Made by a program: the position numbers and the translations under genes
Shown here: positions 24,626 to 32,964 of the stretch, piece by piece
Position numbering within the stretch: position 1 is the stretch's first letter
How the letters are laid out: the number at the start of each line of letters is the position of its first letter
Notes under the pieces: generated by a model
Seen by the model: the letters and a program-made list of their open reading frames with translations, nothing else
Databases searched by the model: none
What the model was told of the DNA's origin: nothing
Source: JAGTVG01 sp963699805
GTDB taxonomy: Bacteria; Bacteroidota; Bacteroidia; Cytophagales; Cyclobacteriaceae
DNA: 64,000 nucleotides
NCBI GenBank assembly: GCA_963699805.1
Contig: CAVOVH010000004.1
Coordinates: 248,001-312,000, forward strand
Reading direction: 5' to 3'

Positions 24626-25306
24626 TTATTTGCCCCGCAGAAGATCTGGTCGCCTTTGTTGGGTCCGTTCCACCGCTTTTTCAAAACGCCATTTATCGAT
24701 ATTGGCCGCATGTCCTGATAATAAAACTTCTGGCACCCTGATCCCTTCGAAATCTTCAGGACGTGTATAGACAGGGGGAGCTACGAGTCCATCCTGATAA
24801 GAATCTGTAAGGGCCGAGGTCTCATCATTGATCGCACCGGGAAGCAACCTGATAAGCGCATCGGTGATCACGGCCGCCGGTAATTCACCCCCCGATAAAA
24901 CATAATTCCCGATACTGATCTCACGGGTAATGAAATGGCTCCTGACCCTTTCGTCCACACCTTTATAATGACCGCTTAATAAGATCAGGTTGGCTTTAAG
25001 AGACAATTCATTCGCCATTTGCTGGCTGAAAAGTTCCCCATCCGGGCTTAAATAGATCACCTCATCATACTTCCTTTCATTCTGCAGCTTACGAAGGCAG
25101 TTTACGATCGGTTCAATCATCAATACCATTCCGGCACCCCCCCCATAAGCATAATCGTCAATTTGCCGGTGTTTATCTTTCGAATAATCCCGCAAATTGT
25201 GAATGAAGATCTCCACAATCTTTTTTTCCTGCGCACGCTTCAGGATCGATTCATTAAGAAAACCACCGAATAGGCCGGGTAGACAAGTTATGATATCAAT
25301 TCTCAA
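24626..25306 (-). CDS. trmD: tRNA (guanosine(37)-N1)-methyltransferase
   Basis: TrmD methylates G37 of tRNAs with a G at position 36, preventing frameshifting. The SPOUT-fold knot motifs are clear: LSPDGELFSQQMANELS, LLSGHYKGVDERVRSHFITR, EISIGNYVLSGGELPAAV, and the C-terminal PPVYTRPEDFEGIRVPEVLL with SGHAANIDKWR. 226 residues is normal. It is 11 bases downstream of rimM, in the usual order. Confidence 0.98.
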   Translation of the reverse strand: MRIDIITCLPGLFGGFLNESILKRAQEKKIVEIFIHNLRDYSKDKHRQIDDYAYGGGAGMVLMIEPIVNCLRKLQNERKYDEVIYLSPDGELFSQQMANELSLKANLILLSGHYKGVDERVRSHFITREISIGNYVLSGGELPAAVITDALIRLLPGAINDETSALTDSYQDGLVAPPVYTRPEDFEGIRVPEVLLSGHAANIDKWRFEKAVERTQQRRPDLLRGK

Positions 25307-25317
25307 AATAATTATGA

Positions 25318-25839
25318 TTATAAATATACATCCAGTAAACCATCGGGGAGTCGCATATATATTTCGCCTTCCTGATGATCCACCTTTATGATGAAATCGT
25401 CCTGTACAGGAATGAGAACTTCTTTTCCCTGATAGTCAACTGCGAACAGATCATTGCCGTTGACACCCAGGATATTGATGATTTTACCAATTTTCCTTCC
25501 TGATGCATCGATCACCATAAAATTGATCACATCATGATAATAAAACTGCCCCTCCTCGAGCGGGGAAAGCATGTCCAGGGGAAGATACAGGAATAGTCCC
25601 CTCAGACGATCCGCATCCTGAAAATTATCGATATTTTCAAATTGAACAATCGCCCGGTTCTCTTTGACCTGTATATTTTTAATAAAAAATGGAACCAGTT
25701 TCTGTTTAATATCAACAAAAACCGATTCCAACTTTTCATAATCTTCAGGATGATCTGTATCCAGATAGAGGGATAAAGCTCCCTTTAATCCGTGTGGTTT
25801 TATAATATAACCGAGTTGAAAACAGGATTCAACATTCAT
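25318..25839 (-). CDS. rimM: Ribosome maturation factor RimM
   Basis: RimM assists maturation of the 30S head by binding S19. The real start is the ATG at 25839, giving 173 residues beginning MNVESCFQLGYIIKPHGLKG, which matches the family N-terminus. The frame is open upstream, but that part is antisense-like, Arg/Leu-rich and overlaps the repeat region of rpsP. Other RimM features: RAIVQFENIDNFQDADRLRG, LDMLSPLEEGQFYYHDVINF, and the PRC-barrel part GNDLFAVDYQGKEVLIPVQD. Located 16 bases after rpsP. Confidence 0.95.
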   Translation of the reverse strand: MNVESCFQLGYIIKPHGLKGALSLYLDTDHPEDYEKLESVFVDIKQKLVPFFIKNIQVKENRAIVQFENIDNFQDADRLRGLFLYLPLDMLSPLEEGQFYYHDVINFMVIDASGRKIGKIINILGVNGNDLFAVDYQGKEVLIPVQDDFIIKVDHQEGEIYMRLPDGLLDVYL

Positions 25840-25855
25840 GTTGAATAATTGGATG

Positions 25856-26836
25856 CTATTCCTTTTCCTCTTTTTTTTCCTCGGTCTTTTCTTCCGTTGT
25901 TTCTGATGATTCAGCAGAGGGCTGATCTTCATCAGTAGTAGCCTCCGGCGAAGGTTGTTCCTCATCCACCATAACCTCCGGCAAAGGTTGATCCTCCTCC
26001 ACCATAGCCTCCTGCAAAGGTTGTTCCTCATTAGCCGAAGCCTCTGGTGAAGGTTGGGCCTCATCAGAAGCAGCTTCTGGCGAGGGTTGATCTTCATCAG
26101 CCGAAGTTACCGGTGAGGGTGCCTCGTCTGTTTTCCCGGGGACTTCCTCAACCTTTACTTCTTCAGCAGCCGCTTCAGTTTTCCCGGCAAGTTCGCTTTC
26201 AGTATCGGAAACCTTTTCTTCCACCTCCTCAGCTGCCTGCTCCATAGCAGCAGGTTCATGAGTGGCCGTAGCTTCCTGTGTATCGACTACTTCAGCTACC
26301 GGAGCCTGCTCTTCAGCAGGTTGTTCAACAGGAATCTCTCCTGCATCCGTAGTTTCAGACTGGGTTTCTGCGGCAGCTACTTCCTGTTTTTTCCTGATTT
26401 CGGCAGCCTTGGCCTCTTTTACTTTACTTTCGGCTTCAAGCCGGGCCTTGCGTTCCTGATCGATCTTGTTTCTGATCTTGTCTGTCTGAGCGATATTTTT
26501 CTGTTCCTTGTCTTTCAACCAGGCTTCGAATTTTTTATCAGCTTCTTCCTGTGACAAGGCGCCTTTCAATACGCCTACCTGGAGATGCTTTCGAAGCATA
26601 ATCCCCTGTGACGAAAGAAGGTTTCTTGCGGTATCCGTTGGTACTGCGCCTTTCAGTAACCAATCGACTGTCTTACTGGTATCTATATCCAATATAGATG
26701 GGTTAAAGTTGGGATTAAAAGTTCCCAGCTTTTCAATGTAACGGCCATCTCGTGGCGACCTGGCATCTGCTACGACCACGTCGTAAATTGCCAGCTTTTT
26801 GCGTCCTCGACGCGCTAATCTGATTCTTACTGCCAT
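25856..26836 (-). CDS. rpsP: 30S ribosomal protein S16 (bS16) with long acidic repeat tail
   Basis: Residues 1 to about 80 are a normal S16: MAVRIRLARRGRKKLAIYDV, then VVADARSPRDGRYIEKLGTF and NPSILDIDTSKTVDWLLKGA. S16 in most bacteria stops near 80-90 residues, and Bacteroidota members have moderate C-terminal extensions. Here the protein is 326 residues. The extension starts with a lysine/alanine-rich helix (about 85-160), then an Ala/Glu/Pro-rich acidic segment, then six 11-residue repeats (247-312) with consensus DEDQPSPEA plus two residues, and ends in a lysine/glutamate run. The tail is presumably disordered and surface exposed on the ribosome; its role is unknown. First gene of the rpsP-rimM-trmD-rplS block. 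Confidence 0.96.
   Translation of the reverse strand: MAVRIRLARRGRKKLAIYDVVVADARSPRDGRYIEKLGTFNPNFNPSILDIDTSKTVDWLLKGAVPTDTARNLLSSQGIMLRKHLQVGVLKGALSQEEADKKFEAWLKDKEQKNIAQTDKIRNKIDQERKARLEAESKVKEAKAAEIRKKQEVAAAETQSETTDAGEIPVEQPAEEQAPVAEVVDTQEATATHEPAAMEQAAEEVEEKVSDTESELAGKTEAAAEEVKVEEVPGKTDEAPSPVTSADEDQPSPEAASDEAQPSPEASANEEQPLQEAMVEEDQPLPEVMVDEEQPSPEATTDEDQPSAESSETTEEKTEEKKEEKE
25901..26098 (-). repeat. Six 33-base tandem repeats within the rpsP tail
   Basis: Encodes residues 247-312 of S16 as units DEDQPSPEAAS, DEAQPSPEASA, NEEQPLQEAMV, EEDQPLPEVMV, DEEQPSPEATT and DEDQPSAESSE. The DNA units are degenerate but keep length and register, so the unit number could change by recombination without a frameshift. 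Confidence 0.9.
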
Positions 26837-26884
26837 TTGTTTTTATGCATTTATGTGGAACTCGTCCGTTTTTAAAAAGGAACG

Positions 26885-26892
26885 CAAATGTA
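26885..26892 (-). promoter_or_regulatory. Putative -7 promoter element for rpsP
   Basis: Minus-strand TACATTTG, matching TAnnTTTG, about 50 bases before the rpsP ATG. Confidence 0.48.
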
Positions 26893-27048
26893 CAACTTTT
26901 TATTTAACATAAAAACGATGCCCTTCATTTAAAATTTAAAGATTCTGGAAAGGACATTTTAAATTTATTTAAGTTATTATTTTCAGGTAGAAAAATAATT
27001 ATAATTGTATACTCGCATATACAATTTTTAATACTTGATTACACTGTT

Positions 27049-27056
27049 TAAATTTG
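27049..27056 (+). promoter_or_regulatory. Putative -7 promoter element for sucA
   Basis: TAAATTTG matches TAnnTTTG, 22 bases before the sucA ATG at 27079 in a 242-base AT-rich gap between divergent genes. Confidence 0.42.
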
Positions 27057-27078
27057 TGAAAGGCTTAAATCTATATTG

Positions 27079-29832
27079 ATGGACAAGTACTCCTACATTT
27101 CAAATGCCCATAGTTCTTACATTGAAGAATTGTACAAATCATATAAAGAAGATCCGGATTCCGTTGATGAAAGTTGGCAGAAGTTTTTTGAAGGGTTTGA
27201 TTTTTCTCTTGAATTCAAGGAGAGAGATGCCTTTGTCCCAAAATCTAATGGTACAGATGCCTTTGACCAGGTAGCCACTGAAAACAGTGTCCGGGAAACA
27301 AGGGTCAGGGAATTGATCCACGCCTTCCGTACCAGAGGGCACCTTCGTTCGGATACGAATCCGATCCGTCCCCGAAGAAAACATAAAGTATTTCTTGATC
27401 TCGAAAATTTTGCCTTATCAGAATTAGATCTGGATACTGAATTTGAAGTCGGAAATCGAATCGGTATTGGCCGGGCTTCACTTAGGAAAATATTGGCAAC
27501 CCTGAATAAGGTATATCTTGGCCCCATTGGGTTTGAATACATGTATATCAGGAATCCTGACATCCTTGATTGGTTCAAACAGAAAGCCGAGATAGAATTT
27601 TTGAACTATCAACCCACCCTGGAGGAAAAGAAGAGAATCCTGTTCAAATTAAATGAAGCGGTCGTATTTGAAAATTTTTTACACACAAAATACATTGGAC
27701 AAAAAAGATTTTCACTAGAGGGAGGAGAAAATACGATCCCAGCACTGGATACCATCATCAACATTGCCACCGTCAATGAAGTAAGGGAGGTTATCATCGG
27801 AATGGCACATCGGGGAAGGCTCAATGTACTTGCCAACATCATGGGAAAAACCTATGAGGAGATTTTTAGTGAATTTGAAGGAAATACTGATCCGGATCTT
27901 ACCTACGGTTATGGTGATGTGAAATATCACATGGGATATACGAGTGAAATCATCACCCCAAATGGCAAACCCATCTATTTAAAACTGTCACCGAATCCAT
28001 CCCATCTGGAAGCTGTCAATCCTGTTGTATTGGGATATACGCGTGGTCAGATTGATGACGAATACAAAGGTGAAGAGCACAAGGCATTACCGATCCTGAT
28101 TCATGGTGATGCTGCCATCGCCGGCCAGGGGATCGTTTATGAAACCACCCAGATGACCAACCTGGAGGGATATCGCCTGGGCGGAACCATTCATATCGTC
28201 ATCAATAACCAGGTAGGTTTTACGACAGATTATGATGATGCCCGGTCGAGTATTTATTGCACGGATATAGCAAAAATAGTGGATGCTCCCGTGCTTCACG
28301 TAAATGGAGATGATGCCGAGGCGGTTATGTTTGCTGCCAAGCTGGCAGTAGAATTCAGACAAAACTTTAAGCGGGACATTTTCCTCGACCTCCTGTGTTA
28401 CCGACGTCATGGACATAATGAAGCAGATGAACCAAAATTCACCCAACCCAAATTGTATAATTTAATTGCCAAACATCCGAATCCACGTGAAGTATATATC
28501 AAAAGACTCATTGAACGGGGTGATGTGGACGCTGAACTAGCGCAAAAGATGGATAAGGAGTTTCGTACACTATTACAGGATCGATTGAATCAGGTCAAGC
28601 AGCATCCACTTCCGTACAAACCGCAAAAAATGGAAAAGGAATGGAAACAGTTAAGTAAACCCAGTCCTGAGGATTTTGAAAAATCGCCCAATACTACGAT
28701 CTCACAAGAAGTAATTGATAAAGTAGGAAAAGCGTTGACCACCGTTCCGGAAGGATTCAATACCTTAAAACAAATTGACAAACTGATCAAACTACGTCAT
28801 GAAAACTTTTTTGAAAACAAAATGCTTTCCTGGGCAGATGCAGAATTACTGGCGTATGGATCATTGCTTCTGGAAAATATAATTGTCAGGATGTCCGGTC
28901 AGGACGTAAAACGTGGTACATTCTCACACCGGCATTCCATGATATTCGATGCAGAATCCAATCAGTCTTACTGCTTTCTCTGTAATATTGACAAGAACCA
29001 GGAGCAATTTAGGATTTATAATTCCCCACTATCAGAATTTGGGGTTTTAGGATTTGAATATGGATATGCCATGGCTACCCCGAATGCCCTTGTCATCTGG
29101 GAAGCCCAGTTTGGTGACTTTGCAAATGGAGCACAGGTCTTGATTGATCAATTTATTACCAGTGCTGAAAGCAAATGGCAACGAATGAATGGGATCGTCA
29201 TGCTTTTGCCTCATGGATATGAAGGACAAGGACCTGAGCACTCGAGTGCCCGGCCTGAAAGGTTCCTCCAACTCGCGGCAGAACAAAATTTTGTAGTGGC
29301 CAATATCACCACACCTGCGAATTTCTTCCACCTGCTCCGGCGACAGGTAAAATGGAATTTCAGGAAGCCCTGTATCGTTATGTCTCCGAAGTCCTTGTTA
29401 AGGCACCCGGATGTCGTATCCCCCATCAAGGATTTTATAAAAGCCCGCTTCAAGGAAATCATTGATGATGAAAAAGTGGATAAGAAAAAGGCAAGGAGAG
29501 TTTTATTGTGCACAGGCAAGATATATTACGAACTCGTTCAGGAACGAAATAATGGGAATCATCAGGATGTTGCCATTATTCGTATTGAACAATTGTACCC
29601 CTTCCCTGATACACATCTGTCCCAGATATTAAAAAATTATCCCAAAGCTGAAGTGGTCTGGATCCAGGAAGAGCCTGAAAACATGGGAGCCTGGTATTAT
29701 CTGTTCAGATTCGTGAAGGATAAAATAAACCGGGGGATCTACCGGAAACCAAGCGCCTCAACCGCAACGGGGTTCCACAAAATCCATCAGGAAGAACAAG
29801 AGGAAATAATTCAAAAAGCGTTTGAAAAATAA
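27079..29832 (+). CDS. sucA: 2-oxoglutarate dehydrogenase E1 component
   Basis: Thiamine-diphosphate-dependent E1 of the 2-oxoglutarate dehydrogenase complex in the TCA cycle: decarboxylates 2-oxoglutarate and succinylates the E2 lipoyl arm. The true start is the ATG at 27079 (MDKYSYISNAHSSYIEELYK), giving 917 residues; a TTG just before it is not needed. Family segments: GMAHRGRLNVLANIMGK, GDAAIAGQGIVYETTQMTNL, GTIHIVINNQVGFTT, RGTFSHRHSMIFD, LPHGYEGQGPEHSSARPERF. The N-terminal DSVDESWQKFF is the E2-binding tail type. It is followed after 14 bases by sucB and then lpdA, so all three subunits are encoded together. Confidence 0.98.
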   Translation: MDKYSYISNAHSSYIEELYKSYKEDPDSVDESWQKFFEGFDFSLEFKERDAFVPKSNGTDAFDQVATENSVRETRVRELIHAFRTRGHLRSDTNPIRPRRKHKVFLDLENFALSELDLDTEFEVGNRIGIGRASLRKILATLNKVYLGPIGFEYMYIRNPDILDWFKQKAEIEFLNYQPTLEEKKRILFKLNEAVVFENFLHTKYIGQKRFSLEGGENTIPALDTIINIATVNEVREVIIGMAHRGRLNVLANIMGKTYEEIFSEFEGNTDPDLTYGYGDVKYHMGYTSEIITPNGKPIYLKLSPNPSHLEAVNPVVLGYTRGQIDDEYKGEEHKALPILIHGDAAIAGQGIVYETTQMTNLEGYRLGGTIHIVINNQVGFTTDYDDARSSIYCTDIAKIVDAPVLHVNGDDAEAVMFAAKLAVEFRQNFKRDIFLDLLCYRRHGHNEADEPKFTQPKLYNLIAKHPNPREVYIKRLIERGDVDAELAQKMDKEFRTLLQDRLNQVKQHPLPYKPQKMEKEWKQLSKPSPEDFEKSPNTTISQEVIDKVGKALTTVPEGFNTLKQIDKLIKLRHENFFENKMLSWADAELLAYGSLLLENIIVRMSGQDVKRGTFSHRHSMIFDAESNQSYCFLCNIDKNQEQFRIYNSPLSEFGVLGFEYGYAMATPNALVIWEAQFGDFANGAQVLIDQFITSAESKWQRMNGIVMLLPHGYEGQGPEHSSARPERFLQLAAEQNFVVANITTPANFFHLLRRQVKWNFRKPCIVMSPKSLLRHPDVVSPIKDFIKARFKEIIDDEKVDKKKARRVLLCTGKIYYELVQERNNGNHQDVAIIRIEQLYPFPDTHLSQILKNYPKAEVVWIQEEPENMGAWYYLFRFVKDKINRGIYRKPSASTATGFHKIHQEEQEEIIQKAFEK

Positions 29833-29846
29833 TAAAAAAGGAAACA

Positions 29847-31412
29847 ATGGCTACTGAACTTAAGGTTCCACTGGTAGGTGAATCAATCACGGAAGTCACC
29901 CTCGCCAAATGGATCAAAACGGATGGGGAATATGTGGAAATGGATGAAACAGTTTGTGAACTGGAGTCCGATAAAGCTACATTTGAACTGAATGCCGAAT
30001 CATCCGGAATTTTAAAGACAAAAGTTAAGGAGGGTGAAACCATTGAAATTGGTACGGTTATCGGGATGATCGAAGAAAACGGGAAACAAACATCCGGGGA
30101 TTCCAGTAAGGATAAAAAAGATAAACCGGTTTCAGAAAAAGAAAGTCTGAAAGAAACTCAAAAAAGTAAAAAACCTGAGAAAACAGGGAACACCATTGAG
30201 ATGAAGGTTCCGGCTGTCGGGGAATCCATTACGGAGGTCACCATATCCTCCTGGCTCAAAAAAGATGGTGAACTGGTAGAATTGGATGAGGTAATTGCCG
30301 AGATCGACTCAGACAAGGCTACTTTTGAACTCACCGCCGAAGCCAGTGGAATTTTGCATCAGGTAGCCAAAGAAGGAGATACGCTTGAAATCGATGCTTT
30401 AATTTGTCGGATCGAAGAGGTAAGTGGAGCTCAAAAAAGTGAGGAAAAATTGGTGGCTGAAGAACCCATGGAAGAGCGTCGTCAGGAAATTTCGGCAAAA
30501 TCTTATGCCAAGGGACATCCTTCTCCGGCTGCCGCCAAACTAATGGCAGAGAAACATCTCCAACCGGATGACATTCGGGGAACCGGCCCGGGAGGGCGCA
30601 TCATTAAAGAGGATGTAGCAAAAGTGCAGAAAACTGACCATGTACCGGAACGGGAAAAGGAGGAAAAGAAAGAAGAAAGTCAGGCCGGGCTACCTTTAAA
30701 AGGCCAGACACCAAGATCTGAACGAAGGGAAAAGCTTTCCCAATTGAGAAAGACCGTTTCCCGCAGACTGGTATCTGTAAAAAATGAAACAGCCATGCTC
30801 ACCACATTCAACGAGGTGAACATGTCACCCATCATGGAGCTGCGAAAGAGATACAAGGAAAAATTCAAGGAGAGGTATGACATCAATCTTGGATTCATGT
30901 CTTTCTTTGCCAGGGCCTGTTGCATAGCCCTCCAGGAATGGCCGTCAGTGAATGCCATGATCGATGGTGATGAAATCATCTATCATGATTATGTGGATAT
31001 TTCAATCGCGGTTTCTGCCCCCAAGGGACTCGTGGTTCCTGTGATCCGTAATGCAGAAACACTTTCATTTGCCGGAATTGAAAAAGAAGTGCTCAGGCTG
31101 GCCACCAAGGCACGGGAAAACAAACTCAGCATTGAGGAAATGACAGGAGGCACCTTTACGATCACCAATGGGGGTGTATTCGGTTCGATGATGTCGACTC
31201 CCATCATCAATGCACCACAATCTGCCATCCTGGGAATGCATAATATCGTTGAAAGACCTGTCGTAGAGCAGGGGGAGATCGTGATCAGACCCATTATGTA
31301 TGTGGCATTATCCTATGATCACAGGATCATTGATGGGAGGGAATCCGTAAGTTTTCTTGTCCGGTTAAAAGAACTCCTGGAGGATCCATCAAGAATGTTA
31401 CTTGAAATCTGA
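29847..31412 (+). CDS. sucB: Dihydrolipoyllysine-residue succinyltransferase (E2) with two lipoyl domains
   Basis: E2 core of the 2-oxoglutarate dehydrogenase complex, transferring succinyl groups from lipoyl-lysine to coenzyme A. Domain order: lipoyl domain 1 (residues 1-75, lysine 43 in ESDKATFEL), charged linker, lipoyl domain 2 (about 117-190, lysine 157 in DSDKATFEL), E3-binding domain (about 224-260, SPAAAKLMAEKHLQPDDIRG), linker, and catalytic domain with SYDHRIIDGRE at 489-499 (His492). E. coli SucB has only one lipoyl domain, so the duplicated domain is notable, though I recall two-domain forms in some other Bacteroidota. The gene is 14 bases after sucA and 26 before lpdA. Confidence 0.97.
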   Translation: MATELKVPLVGESITEVTLAKWIKTDGEYVEMDETVCELESDKATFELNAESSGILKTKVKEGETIEIGTVIGMIEENGKQTSGDSSKDKKDKPVSEKESLKETQKSKKPEKTGNTIEMKVPAVGESITEVTISSWLKKDGELVELDEVIAEIDSDKATFELTAEASGILHQVAKEGDTLEIDALICRIEEVSGAQKSEEKLVAEEPMEERRQEISAKSYAKGHPSPAAAKLMAEKHLQPDDIRGTGPGGRIIKEDVAKVQKTDHVPEREKEEKKEESQAGLPLKGQTPRSERREKLSQLRKTVSRRLVSVKNETAMLTTFNEVNMSPIMELRKRYKEKFKERYDINLGFMSFFARACCIALQEWPSVNAMIDGDEIIYHDYVDISIAVSAPKGLVVPVIRNAETLSFAGIEKEVLRLATKARENKLSIEEMTGGTFTITNGGVFGSMMSTPIINAPQSAILGMHNIVERPVVEQGEIVIRPIMYVALSYDHRIIDGRESVSFLVRLKELLEDPSRMLLEI

Positions 31413-31438
31413 ATTTCTGACCTAAACTACTGGTAATT

Positions 31439-32839
31439 ATGAAATACGACGTGACAGTAATCGGATCAGGACCCGGAGGGTATATTGCCGCCATTCGATG
31501 CGCACAACTGGGGAAAAAAACAGCCATCATCGAAAAATACGATACCCTTGGAGGTACCTGTCTGAATGTGGGCTGTATCCCATCCAAAGCCCTGCTTGAT
31601 TCATCAGAACATTATTTTAACGCCAGGGATCAATTCAAAGCACATGGAATTGAACTCAGTGATCTGAAGGTGAACCTTCCGCAAATGATCAAACGCAAAG
31701 CCCAGGTGGTCAGTGAAACTGTCAATGGTGTGCAATACCTGATGAAAAAGAATCAGATCGATGTATATCATGGCATAGGGTCATTTCAGGATAAAAATAC
31801 GATCAGTATCAAGAATGATAAAGATGGGGAAAAAAAGATCACATCCGAGAAGATCATCATCGCCACTGGATCAAAACCTGCCTCGCTGCCATTTATCAAA
31901 ATAGATAAAAAAAGAGTAATTACCAGTACGGAAGCACTCGAACTGGAACAGGTACCAAAACATATGATCATTATTGGGGGCGGTATTATCGGAATGGAAC
32001 TAGGTTCTGTGTATGCAAGATTAGGTGCCAAAATAACGGTGATCGAATTTCTTGATTCCATTATTCCCACCATGGATCGGACCATGGGAAAGGAACTTCA
32101 AAAAACACTTAGAAAGCTCGATTTTGAATTTTATCTCAATCATAAGGTGGTGGAAGTGAAAGCTTCTTCAAAACAGGTAGTGGTTAAAGCGGAGGACAAA
32201 GAAGGTAATATGGTTGATTTTAAAGGAGACCATTGTCTGGTTTCCATTGGTAGAAAACCCTATACGAAAGACCTCGGTCTTGACAAGGTGGGGATCAAAA
32301 CAGATCAGCAGGGAAGAATTGAAGTGGATGATCATCTGCGTACAAGCCAGGAAAATATCTTTGCCATCGGTGACGTGATCAAAGGCGTCATGCTTGCCCA
32401 TAAAGCCGAAGAAGAAGGTGTATTCGTTGCAGAAACGATCGCCGGTCAAAAACCCCACATCAATTATCTTTTGATTCCGAGTGTCGTCTATACCTGGCCC
32501 GAAGTTGCCAGTGTAGGTTATACCGAGGAACAACTGAAAGACAAGGGTAATAAATATAAAAAAGGGACCTTCCCCTTTAAAGCCTCGGGACGTGCCCGGG
32601 CGAGCATGGATACGGAAGGACTGGTGAAAGTACTGGCCGATGAAAATACCGACGAATTACTCGGTGTACACATCATTGGACCACGTGCAGCCGACATGAT
32701 TGCGGAAGCCGTCGTAGCCATGGAATTCAGGGCATCTGCAGAGGATATTGGCCGTATCTCACATGCGCATCCCACCTTTTCGGAAGCATTTAAGGAAGCC
32801 AGTCTGGCAGCCACTGAAAACAGGGCTCTTAACATTTAA
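31439..32839 (+). CDS. lpdA: Dihydrolipoyl dehydrogenase (E3)
   Basis: FAD-dependent E3 that reoxidises dihydrolipoyl groups with NAD+. Redox-active disulfide in GGTCLNVGCIPSKALL (Cys41 and Cys46), FAD-binding GSGPGGYIAAIRCAQLG, NAD-binding IIGGGIIGMELGSVYARLGA, and the C-terminal His-Glu pair in SHAHPTFSEAF. 466 residues is normal. Third gene of sucA-sucB-lpdA, so this E3 is most probably dedicated to the 2-oxoglutarate complex, though it can serve other lipoyl complexes as well. Confidence 0.98.
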   Translation: MKYDVTVIGSGPGGYIAAIRCAQLGKKTAIIEKYDTLGGTCLNVGCIPSKALLDSSEHYFNARDQFKAHGIELSDLKVNLPQMIKRKAQVVSETVNGVQYLMKKNQIDVYHGIGSFQDKNTISIKNDKDGEKKITSEKIIIATGSKPASLPFIKIDKKRVITSTEALELEQVPKHMIIIGGGIIGMELGSVYARLGAKITVIEFLDSIIPTMDRTMGKELQKTLRKLDFEFYLNHKVVEVKASSKQVVVKAEDKEGNMVDFKGDHCLVSIGRKPYTKDLGLDKVGIKTDQQGRIEVDDHLRTSQENIFAIGDVIKGVMLAHKAEEEGVFVAETIAGQKPHINYLLIPSVVYTWPEVASVGYTEEQLKDKGNKYKKGTFPFKASGRARASMDTEGLVKVLADENTDELLGVHIIGPRAADMIAEAVVAMEFRASAEDIGRISHAHPTFSEAFKEASLAATENRALNI

Positions 32840-32916
32840 AATGACTGCCCTGGATAAGTCTTTTTAATATTTTCGACATACTTCCGAAATCGATTTTAAT
32901 TTTCCACATTAAGGTC

Positions 32917-32924
32917 TATTTTTG
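32917..32924 (+). promoter_or_regulatory. Putative -7 promoter element for carB
   Basis: TATTTTTG matches TAnnTTTG, about 40 bases before the carB ATG at 32965. Confidence 0.42.
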
Positions 32925-32964
32925 CGTCAATTTGAACTAAAACAAATAGACATATACTTTCCTT

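Noticed and set aside
25840..26097. N-terminal extension of rimM (Arg/Leu-rich repeats)
   Set aside because: It is the other frame of the rpsP repeat region; RimM homologues start at MNVESCFQLGYIIKPHG, so the ATG at 25839 is used.
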